Positions 46,416 through 53,072 of a stretch of 53,418 nt of DNA are shown here, one piece after another. Under the pieces are notes generated by a model. That model worked only from the letters and a program-made list of their open reading frames with translations. It did no database searches and had not been told where the DNA came from. Source of the DNA: UBA2365 sp964594045 (lineage in GTDB: Bacteria > Bacteroidota > Bacteroidia > Chitinophagales > Saprospiraceae); contig CAZQKR010000026.1 in NCBI GenBank assembly GCA_964594045.1, positions 1-53,418 of the forward strand. Reading direction: 5' to 3'. The position numbers were made by a program, and so were the translations under genes. The number at the start of each line of letters is the position of its first letter. Position 1 is the stretch's first letter.

Positions 46416-48137
46416 CTATTCTGTTTTTACTGCCTTCAAACTGATCATCTCATTACGCTGTCGAATTTGAACCAGATACATACCAACTGCCCAGCCATTT
46501 GTATCGATATTCAACATTTGATTTTCCGAAGCAATGATATCTGCTTCTTTTGAACAAACTGGTTCTCCGTTGATCCTGAAAATACTAATATTGACTTTTC
46601 CAGCCATTTGGGATGAAAGCATGATCTTCAATTGGTCATTGAAAACAGAAGGATTAACCTGGGCATCCAAATTCACTATTCTTGAAGGTTCTACCACTTG
46701 TGTTTCCGGCCCGAATTTAAAGTCTGCCACCACTGCAAAATGGTCGCTTGCATTGTTGCTGTCATTGGCCAAAACCAGGTAAGCATTGAGACTGTCCTGA
46801 GGCAGGTTTGCGGTTTGCAAAGCAAAACCATTGAGCCTGCTGAGCACGGCATCGGTATAGATCATATAGTCCAGCCTTCCCGGGAAATAGGAACTGCCAG
46901 AACTGCTCCAGGTTACGGCCATAGGCGAAGCCGTGGTATACAACACAGCATCTTTCAGCGTGGTATTGTCCCAATCAGGCAGGAAATCGGCACCGTAGGT
47001 AAATTCATTCTGAATATCTCCTTCGAGGTAAGTTCTAAGTTGCCGGCTTTTACCTACAAAATTCATGTCTCCGGTGATGATGATCGGTGTATTCTGATCG
47101 AGCTGAAGGCTGCTGTTGCCGTTTTTGGCATCCCGTATAAAAGCCATGATGGCATCCACCTCATCCTGGCGTCCGGAGTCGTTGTCGCAGCAAGGAAGGT
47201 GCGCATTGACCACTAAAATTTTACCCTCATTCGTTTCCACCAAAAATGCACCATTTCCTGAGATAAAATGCGATTCGAGTATGGGATACCGACTCACCAG
47301 GATGATATCCGTGCCCTGTTTTTGAGCATACCAGGTTCCGCCGGTAAACTGTTGGATCAGTTCTCTGGTTTGTGCAGCAGTATGATCATAAATTTCCTGA
47401 AAGGCGATGATATCCGGTTGGATGGCATTGATCAGTCGGTTGAAATAGCTCGTTTTGCTGAACAGGTCATCCGTAAGCACATTTTGGGTCATGATCCTGA
47501 AGTCCGTATCTGCCACTTTTTTAATGGAATATGCAGGCAGCGGAACAAACTGGTTTTGTTGCCAGGAGTAGGTAATTCCTCCGGGACCATCCGGAAATTT
47601 GTCCCCGTTGGGTACATCCTGCACCAGGATCATGCGCATGGAATAGCCCGAAAACAATTGAAATCCCGAAACCGAAGCGTTTTTCCGGATACAAAGTTCG
47701 AACCTGTCAGAACTGACCGAAGGCAAGGTGACGAGGCCGATATCGCTGTGTTTGATGTTGTATGTACTTGTATTCCTGTAAAAAGTACCTTTTCTCTCAC
47801 CAAAACGGAAAATCATTTCAGCGCCTATTCCATCAAAGACGTAACCTGTTGCGGGGTTATCATCCGCATCGAGGTAGAACACCACATCATTGGTTTCCTG
47901 CAGGTTGATCTCCAATCCAAGGTCGAATTTGATATACAGGTAGTTATCATCATTGAAGATTTTGAGTTGGTTGTAGTCAAAGCCGAATTTCCCGTCATTT
48001 TTGCTGTCGGAGAATGCGGATCCGGTTTGTTCCCAATCCTGAAAATAGCCATCCAGCAGAATCCTTTCCGTTTGGGCAGAACCGATGGTGCAGCTGAGCA
48101 ACCCTATCATACCTGTAAAAATCCAATTTATATTCAT
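46416..48137 (-). CDS. Secreted endonuclease/exonuclease/phosphatase with T9SS sorting domain
   Basis: 573 aa. Signal peptide (1-21). An N-terminal beta-sandwich (about 25-205, carbohydrate-binding-like) precedes an EEP metal-dependent hydrolase (about 210-470) with its catalytic sites: TQNVL, Glu in AFQEIYD, VNAHLPCC, TGDMNFVG and ASDHFAVVADF. A T9SS sorting domain (about 485-573; DAQVNPSVFNDQLKI, AVGMYLVQIRQ) ends the protein. Likely substrates are extracellular DNA, RNA or phosphoesters. Promoter not seen. Confidence 0.87.
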   Translation of the reverse strand: MNINWIFTGMIGLLSCTIGSAQTERILLDGYFQDWEQTGSAFSDSKNDGKFGFDYNQLKIFNDDNYLYIKFDLGLEINLQETNDVVFYLDADDNPATGYVFDGIGAEMIFRFGERKGTFYRNTSTYNIKHSDIGLVTLPSVSSDRFELCIRKNASVSGFQLFSGYSMRMILVQDVPNGDKFPDGPGGITYSWQQNQFVPLPAYSIKKVADTDFRIMTQNVLTDDLFSKTSYFNRLINAIQPDIIAFQEIYDHTAAQTRELIQQFTGGTWYAQKQGTDIILVSRYPILESHFISGNGAFLVETNEGKILVVNAHLPCCDNDSGRQDEVDAIMAFIRDAKNGNSSLQLDQNTPIIITGDMNFVGKSRQLRTYLEGDIQNEFTYGADFLPDWDNTTLKDAVLYTTASPMAVTWSSSGSSYFPGRLDYMIYTDAVLSRLNGFALQTANLPQDSLNAYLVLANDSNNASDHFAVVADFKFGPETQVVEPSRIVNLDAQVNPSVFNDQLKIMLSSQMAGKVNISIFRINGEPVCSKEADIIASENQMLNIDTNGWAVGMYLVQIRQRNEMISLKAVKTE

Positions 48138-48539
48138 GTTTGCATAAATTCCTTAAAAATGTACAAATAACGGTTTTTTATAGTTCATCAGAAATCTTTT
48201 GCGGCAAAATGAATGACGCGGGTTTACTGATACTCCTTTGAATGTTTTTATGGTGAATGGTACAGCACCTGGTTTTTTAAACTTTCTTAACAATTAGTAC
48301 CGAAGGAACAAACTTATTATCATTGAGTTATAAAGGTTTGATTGATATCTCTGACGGTTGATAAATGATAAATATATTGCTAATATTCAGGGGCTTAGCT
48401 GATTAGTCTGTCAGGCGTTCAGGATTTGAGTAGGTGTATTGTACAAAAGACACCAAATTTTCCCTCAAAAAGAATTTTTGACCCGGGTATGCATCATTGG
48501 CTAATAGACTCCAGCCTAAAAGACTTTCAACCTAAGCTG
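48138..48539. other. Intergenic, no gene seen
   Basis: About 400 AT-rich bp upstream of the EEP gene, which is the last ordinary gene before the accessory region. No reading frame or RNA recognised. Confidence 0.45.
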
Positions 48540-48654
48540 GACGAGCCAAAACCAAAGAGGAAATTGATTTAAGAACCCCCCTACGGGCAGGTTCATACGG
48601 GCAAGCTCTACGGGCAGGCCCCGATGGATATACATCCTACGGGGTAAATATTCT
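48540..48654. repeat. GC-rich dispersed repeat, copy B
   Basis: 115-bp copy of the repeat at 43213-43460: same start (GGACGAGCCAAAACCAAAG), three TACGGGCAGGC-like units, and same end (CTACGGGGTAAATATTCT), but without the internal 130-bp segment of copy A. Same orientation as copy A. Confidence 0.7.
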
Positions 48655-48891
48655 GCGCGGCTTTATTCCTTCACAAAATTTCTTTAAAGTTCTGCCAAAA
48701 AATACACGAATTCAATTTTTAAGACACTATGTTTTTTGGGGCTTACCAAAAAAATATAGTCCCTTCTATAAAGTATTCATAAACTTCTATTAACGAACTT
48801 CGAGACTCTGTTTCTCCGTTGTTTTAAAATATGCAACTTCAGACTCATATCTAACACAACATATACGCCAGCGGAACATACATCCATTGAT

Positions 48892-49066
48892 GTTGGGCAG
48901 ATTGCCAGAGTAAACTATCCTCCCTTCTTCGTGGTAAATGGATTCCGGTTTAGCGTTAACGAATTCTATACCATCTCATTAATCTCTGTAGTACACTACA
49001 TTTGCTGGCTAATTCTGGACGATCTGTTTCAACTCCTTTCCATTGGCAGCGATGGTCTTCTTTTTA
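48892..49066 (-). pseudogene. Remnant of an Rhs-family gene (core segment)
   Basis: About 175 bp closely matching 51448-51622. On the minus strand it reads DGIEFVNAKPESIYHEEGR then IVYSGNLP, the segment just before the Rhs core, with no start or following sequence. The match stops abruptly at both sides, so it is a relic of a duplicated Rhs gene. Confidence 0.8.
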
Positions 49067-49090
49067 CCCGTTTTTCAAAACCGATATAAC

Positions 49091-49112
49091 CCTGGTCAAT
49101 TTCTCCGGAATA
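49091..49112. repeat. IS21-like terminal repeat remnant
   Basis: CCTGGTCAATTTCTCCGGAA resembles the repeated GTCAATTT-CCGGAAT units at IS21-family ends. It follows the Rhs remnant, as at 51641-51683. No transposase is present. Confidence 0.45.
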
Positions 49113-49120
49113 TGCAATTA

Positions 49121-49151
49121 TTGTTTAGTATGGACAATTTGACTAAATTTG
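49121..49151 (+). promoter_or_regulatory. Promoter of the first XRE regulator
   Basis: TTG (49121-49123), 20 nt, TAAATTTG (49144-49151), ending 23 bp before the ATG. Close to the Bacteroidota consensus, so the broken gene and the toxin-antitoxin genes after it could still be transcribed. Confidence 0.55.
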
Positions 49152-49174
49152 AGCCGTAAAATTCTTTATTCATT

Positions 49175-49540
49175 ATGGATAAAGCGAAGATCATAAAAGA
49201 ATTTCGTAAAGAACGGGAATTGATACAAAAGGAAGTAGCCTTCGAAGTTGGGGTACATCCTTCCAACTATTACAAAAAGGAAAAGAGCGATAGAGCGTTT
49301 GGGATTGAGGTCAGTGATAATCCGGCAAAATTCTTCGGGCTTATCATTGATGGTCTGTTACACCCAAAAAACTAACTTTCCAAAGAGCAAAAAGTGGAAT
49401 ATGAAACCGCTAAGGAAAGAATTCAGTTGATTTCGCAACCGGTTGAAGCAGATAAAAACGCAGTATATCGCATTTTTGACGGTATGCTCACCAAAAACAA
49501 GTTTCAGACTTTCTTTGAACAAAACAACACAATAAAATAA
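49175..49540 (+). pseudogene. XRE-family regulator split by an in-frame stop
   Basis: The first 66 codons (IKEFRKERELIQKEVAFEVG, an XRE helix-turn-helix) end at TAA (49373-49375). The same frame continues for 54 more codons (LSKEQKVEYETAKERIQLIS through DGMLTKNKFQTFFEQNN) to TAA at 49540, and this second part is the usual C-terminus of this regulator family. A one-base change (AAA to TAA) therefore explains the split. The stop lies between DNA-binding and dimerisation regions, so a shortened binding protein could still be made. It is followed 7 bp later by a toxin-antitoxin pair. Confidence 0.8.
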
Positions 49541-49547
49541 TTCAGAT

Positions 49548-49757
49548 ATGCTTACTGTACAACCACAATTTATCGTAGACAACGAAGGTAAAAAAATATC
49601 TGTGGTTCTTCCTATGAAGGACTTTAAAGCCATTATGGAAGAGTTGGAAGAATTGGAAGATATAAGGCTTTATGATGAAGCCAAAAAATCCAATGAGCCT
49701 TCTGTTCCTATTGATGATGCCTTTAAAATGATTGAAGCTAAACGCAAAGCGAAGTAA
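49548..49757 (+). CDS. Antitoxin of a RelE/ParE-type module
   Basis: 69 aa. The N-terminal part (PQFIVDNEGKKISVVLPMKD) fits the Phd/RelB-like small antitoxin class seen before Bacteroidota RelE toxins, and the charged C-terminal helix (about 25-69) would wrap the toxin. The stop codon shares one base with the toxin start (TAATG), the usual translational coupling. Confidence 0.8.
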   Translation: MLTVQPQFIVDNEGKKISVVLPMKDFKAIMEELEELEDIRLYDEAKKSNEPSVPIDDAFKMIEAKRKAK

Positions 49758-50011
49758 TGGCTTACAATGTAACCTTAAAGAAACGAGCCATTAAAGCTCT
49801 TGAAAAAATCAATGAGCCGTATTACTTCAATATTAAGGAAGCCATTTACAGTCTTGCCGATAACCCAAGACCAACAGGTTACAAAAAGCTAAAAGGCAGA
49901 GACGGTTACCGTATCCGGGTGGTTGATTATCGCATTATTTACGAAATTTTTGATGATGTGCTTTTGGTGGATGTTATTGACCTTGGACACAGAAAAGATA
50001 TTTATGAGTAA
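49757..50011 (+). CDS. RelE/ParE-family toxin
   Basis: 84 aa. Family signature: KRAIKALEKINEPYYFNIKEAI, LKGRDGYRIRVVDYRIIYEIFDD and VIDLGHRKDIYE, including the typical R-x-R-V-x-x-Y-R-I-I-Y strand. RelE toxins cleave mRNA on the ribosome; ParE toxins poison gyrase; the sequence here is closer to RelE. It is followed by a hairpin. Confidence 0.9.
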   Translation: MAYNVTLKKRAIKALEKINEPYYFNIKEAIYSLADNPRPTGYKKLKGRDGYRIRVVDYRIIYEIFDDVLLVDVIDLGHRKDIYE

Positions 50012-50012
50012 A

Positions 50013-50039
50013 AGCAAAGCCCCTATTCGGGGCTTTGCT
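50013..50039. terminator. Hairpin between the toxin gene and the convergent immunity gene
   Basis: 11-bp stem agcaaagcccc (50013-50023) / ggggctttgct (50029-50039) with a 5-nt loop. No good T-run, but the position between convergent genes fits a terminator. Confidence 0.6.
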
Positions 50040-50056
50040 CATATTAGACAATATGT

Positions 50057-50410
50057 CTAAATTTCTAATTTTAAAATAAGTGGTAGCGTTTCTACTGCAA
50101 GTTTTCGGACATTATCCCATTCTTCGTTATCAAGAGAAGATATATCCCAAAATGAATTATCCGATGTATTGCTCATTCTGTCAAATATACAATTGATACT
50201 ATCAAGGTTTTTAAGAACCTTTTCTATACTCAAAGAAGAACCAAGACTATCTTCTAAACTTCCTTTAAACACTTGATAAGTATCTGAAAATTGAAGGGCT
50301 AACTCATCAGTAGAAGGATATGTCCCTAAATCTTTAAGATAACTTATTTGTTTATCTTTTGTCTCAGCTAATATTTTAAGTGCTTCTATAATCTGCATAA
50401 CATATACCAT
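50057..50410 (-). CDS. Candidate immunity protein for Rhs toxin tip 1
   Basis: 117 aa from the ATG at 50410, which overlaps the rhs stop by one base (TAATG); an ATG at 50398 (MQIIEALK) is possible. A longer frame reaching 50497 would lie inside rhs and is unlikely. All-helical, acidic protein (DNEEWDNVRKLAVE near the end) without known family. Acidity, small size and coupling directly after the toxin-tip gene are the usual marks of an immunity gene. Confidence 0.65.
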   Translation of the reverse strand: MVYVMQIIEALKILAETKDKQISYLKDLGTYPSTDELALQFSDTYQVFKGSLEDSLGSSLSIEKVLKNLDSINCIFDRMSNTSDNSFWDISSLDNEEWDNVRKLAVETLPLILKLEI

Positions 50411-51429
50411 TAACGAATTATTCCCCCTAAATCTCCATTGGGGCCAACTACTCTCCAATACGGTGTAGGTCCGTGATGTCCACCGCCTGGATGCCACCTT
50501 AATTGTGGCCCTGTTGGATTACCTTTTGCATTATACTGACGCAATACCCATCCATTGCCCTTTTGAGAACCTTGCCCCAATGTTTCAATTCTCCATCCTG
50601 GTGTTTTCCCAAGAATACCTTCAACTTGTAAAGGACTTTTACCTTTTAGAAGATTAGGGTTAGCCATCACATCATCAACGCTTTCTAAAACAGAACCAAC
50701 TTTTCGTAATGCTGTCGTACTCGTCTTAGCAGCATCCACCACTTCATCTGTTTTGGCAACAACTTTTTCGACAGCTCTTCCTGCTTTTACAATTTTGCCG
50801 GCTTTACTTAATCCATTTATTGCTAATCCTAAAAGAATATCTTCCGGTGTAGGTATAAGTAAGATAGCAATAGCACCAATTGAAATTAATGCCTTTTTTT
50901 CTACTTGCTGGATCGACTTTTTTGCATCCTCATATTCTTGATTTCCCTTTTGCTCACGCATTTCATTATGTAAATGCATGTCAGCTCTATGACCTTGAAG
51001 ACCATGTAAATCAATGTTTTTAACAGGATCATTACTCGCATAATTATAAACAGATAATTCAGGAAACTTATCCGCTATCGGATCCACACAAATAAACCTC
51101 CCCACCGCCGGATCATACCACCGCGCACCATACTCATACAGGCTTATACCATAGTCTTCTATAAACTCCTTACCATTGTAACGATACTTATTCTGAACAT
51201 CCTGATTGTAGAAAAAGTTCCCTTCTGTGGGTGGAGGATTGGTCGGATGCTTGCGGTATTTGCCTCCGTCCCATTCCATGCCGAATGGATAGTAGTGGTA
51301 AGAGCCGGTGAGTTCGTTGACCTTTTGATCTGTGGTATCAACTTCTATCAGACCGTTACCATTCTTGTCCACATAACGAACCCGGATATTCCCCAGATGA
51401 TCTTTAAGGAAAAACTCACGATAGGTCAT
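50410..51429 (-). CDS. 5'-truncated Rhs-family protein with C-terminal toxin tip 1
   Basis: 339 aa. Rhs-associated core (about 80-140; KYRYNGKEFIEDYG, YEYGARWYDPAVGRFICVDP) is followed by a hydrophobic stretch (180-208), the pre-toxin junction GRAVEKVVAKTDEVVDAAK (217-235) and a toxin tip (240-339) with QLRWHPGGGHHGPTPYWRV, rich in His and Gly like RNase-type tips. The frame upstream of Met1 stays open 30 codons and ends at TAA (51520-51522), so the gene has lost most of the Rhs cage and its leader. Without the cage, export of this toxin is doubtful; it may act as a donor for tip exchange. Immunity gene follows with overlap. Confidence 0.75.
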   Translation of the reverse strand: MTYREFFLKDHLGNIRVRYVDKNGNGLIEVDTTDQKVNELTGSYHYYPFGMEWDGGKYRKHPTNPPPTEGNFFYNQDVQNKYRYNGKEFIEDYGISLYEYGARWYDPAVGRFICVDPIADKFPELSVYNYASNDPVKNIDLHGLQGHRADMHLHNEMREQKGNQEYEDAKKSIQQVEKKALISIGAIAILLIPTPEDILLGLAINGLSKAGKIVKAGRAVEKVVAKTDEVVDAAKTSTTALRKVGSVLESVDDVMANPNLLKGKSPLQVEGILGKTPGWRIETLGQGSQKGNGWVLRQYNAKGNPTGPQLRWHPGGGHHGPTPYWRVVGPNGDLGGIIR

Positions 51430-51622
51430 AAGTTCCTGATTGAATACGTTGGGCAGATTGCCAGAGTAAACTATCCTTCCTTCTTCGTGGTAAATGAATT
51501 CCAGTTTACCGTTAACGAATTATAAACCATCGCCATCATCTCTGATGTACACAACATTTCCCTGCTAATTCAGGACGATCTGTTTCAACTCCTTTCCATT
51601 GCCACCGCTGGTCTTCTTTTTT
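51430..51622 (-). pseudogene. Upstream remnant of the truncated rhs gene
   Basis: In frame with the rhs CDS, codons encode FVNGKLEFIYHEEGR then IVYSGNLPNVF, typical Rhs sequence, but TAA at 51520-51522 and frame damage further upstream cut it off. Matches 48892-49066 closely. The homology ends at about 51622, next to IS21-like sequence. Confidence 0.75.
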
Positions 51623-51640
51623 CACTACCAATATTACCTA

Positions 51641-51683
51641 TGTCAAATTGGACCGGAATGCCTGGTCAATTTGAACCGGAATT
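51641..51683. repeat. IS21-like terminal repeats
   Basis: Two tandem units, TGTCAAATTGGACCGGAAT (51641-51659) and TGGTCAATTTGAACCGGAAT (51663-51682), resemble the multiple end repeats of IS21-family elements. No transposase genes remain. Confidence 0.5.
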
Positions 51684-51872
51684 TACATTATGTTATGATT
51701 TTGCCCTGAATTGCTGTAATTCATGATCATTTTTAACTTTATTTTCCTTTTGATCCGGGGGACAAAGATACCGTCAATCGGGGGTCAATTCTTAGTCAAT
51801 AGGCAAATACCTTTTATTTACGTATATTTGTGCTTTAATACGATTAAAGGACATTTTTAAACATTTTAAGCA
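51684..51872 (+). promoter_or_regulatory. Leader of the second XRE regulator with -7 box
   Basis: TATATTTG at 51823-51830 fits TAnnTTTG, 42 bp before the ATG; no clear -33 box. No other feature seen. Confidence 0.4.
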
Positions 51873-52204
51873 ATGGAAACAGGTAGTATAATTACATCTT
51901 TACACAAAGAAAAAGACTGGTCGCAAACGGAACTTGCTACTAAAAGTGGTGTTTCCCGTGAGATGATTGGTAAGTATGAACGTGGCGAAGCGGTGCCGTC
52001 TATTGGAGCTGCTAAAAAATAGCCGATGCCTTTGAGGTTTCGATGGACTATCTCGTAGGGAAAGGCATTAACTGCAAGTTTGATAAAAAGACAGTCAAAC
52101 GTTTACAGGATATTGAAAAACTGGAAGCTAGCGACAAGGAACACGTTTTTGCTCTGTTGGATGCTTTCATTGCTAAAAACAAAATGCAGGCAATTTTAAA
52201 ATAA
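51873..52204 (+). pseudogene. XRE-family regulator with a frameshift in an A-run
   Basis: ATG at 51873 begins METGSIITSLHKEKDWSQTE, an XRE domain (GVSREMIGKYERGEAVPS). After SIGAAKK the frame hits TAG. Adding one A to the six-A run near 52013-52018 restores KKIADAFEVSMDYLVG and on to DAFIAKNKMQAILK, ending at 52204, the normal family length of about 110 residues. A single missing base in a homopolymer is thus the only lesion. It may be a sequencing error, a true mutation or a phase-variable site. An antitoxin gene starts 7 bp downstream. Confidence 0.8.
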
Positions 52205-52211
52205 TTCAAAG

Positions 52212-52427
52212 ATGGAAACAGTATTGATACAAATCAACAATAACAAGGCTTACAGGCTTTTAGAGGACTTGGAAGATTTACATATTATCAAAGTCCTTAA
52301 AAAAAGTATTCAGCCACAGCAAAAGCTTTCTGATAAGTATGCAGGCAAACTGCCTGCTGATGTGGCTGACGAACTTCAAAATTATATAACCCAAAGCCGT
52401 AACGAATGGAACAACCGCAGTATTTAA
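52212..52427 (+). CDS. Antitoxin of a PIN-domain module
   Basis: 71 aa. Helical antitoxin-like protein (RLLEDLEDLHIIKVLKK, ADELQNYITQSRNEWNNR) of the kind that precedes PIN toxins in Bacteroidota. It overlaps the toxin gene by 22 bp. No DNA-binding domain is evident, so the XRE gene upstream may normally regulate the operon. Confidence 0.75.
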   Translation: METVLIQINNNKAYRLLEDLEDLHIIKVLKKSIQPQQKLSDKYAGKLPADVADELQNYITQSRNEWNNRSI

Positions 52428-52795
52428 TTGATACCAATGCCGTGATTGATTATCTCGGTAGCAAACTTCCTGCTTCGGGTATGGATTTTATGAATACGGT
52501 TATTGATGCCGTGCCTAATGTTTCGGTGGTTTCCAAAATTGAAGTGCTTGGCTTTAATGCTCCTGAACAGCATTACAAAACGCTTTCTGATTTTATCAAT
52601 GATGCTACAGTATTGGATTTGACCAACAACGTAGTAGAAGCAAGTATTGAAATCCGCAAAAAGCATAAAACCAAATTGCCTGATGCTATTATAGCGGCTA
52701 CCGCTCTTGTTTACGACTTGGTTTTAATCTCTCGTAATATTTCAGATTTTAAAAATATTGATGGACTAAAAGTTATTGACCCGCATAGTCTTTAA
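52406..52795 (+). CDS. PIN-domain (VapC-like) ribonuclease toxin
   Basis: 129 aa. Acidic metal-binding residues: Asp9 (YLIDTNAVIDYL), Glu46 (VVSKIEVLGF), Asp93 (KLPDAIIAATAL) and Asp114 (SRNISDF). This is the canonical PIN set, so activity as a metal-dependent RNase, often against tRNA, is likely. It overlaps its antitoxin by 22 bp and is followed by a terminator. Confidence 0.92.
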   Translation: MEQPQYLIDTNAVIDYLGSKLPASGMDFMNTVIDAVPNVSVVSKIEVLGFNAPEQHYKTLSDFINDATVLDLTNNVVEASIEIRKKHKTKLPDAIIAATALVYDLVLISRNISDFKNIDGLKVIDPHSL

Positions 52796-52801
52796 AAACA
52801 A

Positions 52802-52836
52802 AAACGCCAAGCTAAATGCCTGGCGTTTCTTTTTGC
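52802..52836 (+). terminator. Terminator between the PIN toxin and convergent gene
   Basis: Stem aaacgcca (52802-52809) / tggcgttt (52821-52828) followed by cttttt, 7 bp after the toxin stop. The A-rich other side may serve the convergent minus-strand gene. Confidence 0.7.
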
Positions 52837-52847
52837 TTTTAACAAGT

Positions 52848-53063
52848 CTAAATCCGTTCAAGTAAACTTTCTGGCTTAAACTCTTGCAAGTTCTTAGGCA
52901 ATTTATCAAATACATTAAAAGCTACTGCTTGACTAAACAATTTTGATATGCACTCGTAGTAGCCAAATAGTTTTCCTTTCTCAAATTCATCAGAAGTATT
53001 TGCTTTTATTTCACTCGCTTCTTCTATTAGTTGGTTCAATATATCTTCAATGTAATTTTCCAT
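52848..53063 (-). CDS. Candidate immunity protein for Rhs toxin tip 2
   Basis: 71 aa, acidic and helical (MENYIEDILNQLIEEASEI, KGKLFGYYECISKLFSQA). It starts 9 bp after the toxin-tip gene, the normal place for an immunity gene. No established family recognised. Confidence 0.7.
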   Translation of the reverse strand: MENYIEDILNQLIEEASEIKANTSDEFEKGKLFGYYECISKLFSQAVAFNVFDKLPKNLQEFKPESLLERI

Positions 53064-53072
53064 ACCTTAAAA

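Noticed and set aside
47268..48170. 300-codon open frame on the plus strand
   Set aside because: Antisense to the EEP-domain gene, which has clear catalytic motifs and a sorting domain; no recognisable protein features of its own.
50411..50497. 29-codon N-terminal extension of immunity candidate 1
   Set aside because: It lies entirely within the toxin-tip coding sequence and has a low-complexity, Arg/Trp-rich shadow composition. The ATG overlapping the rhs stop is the better start.
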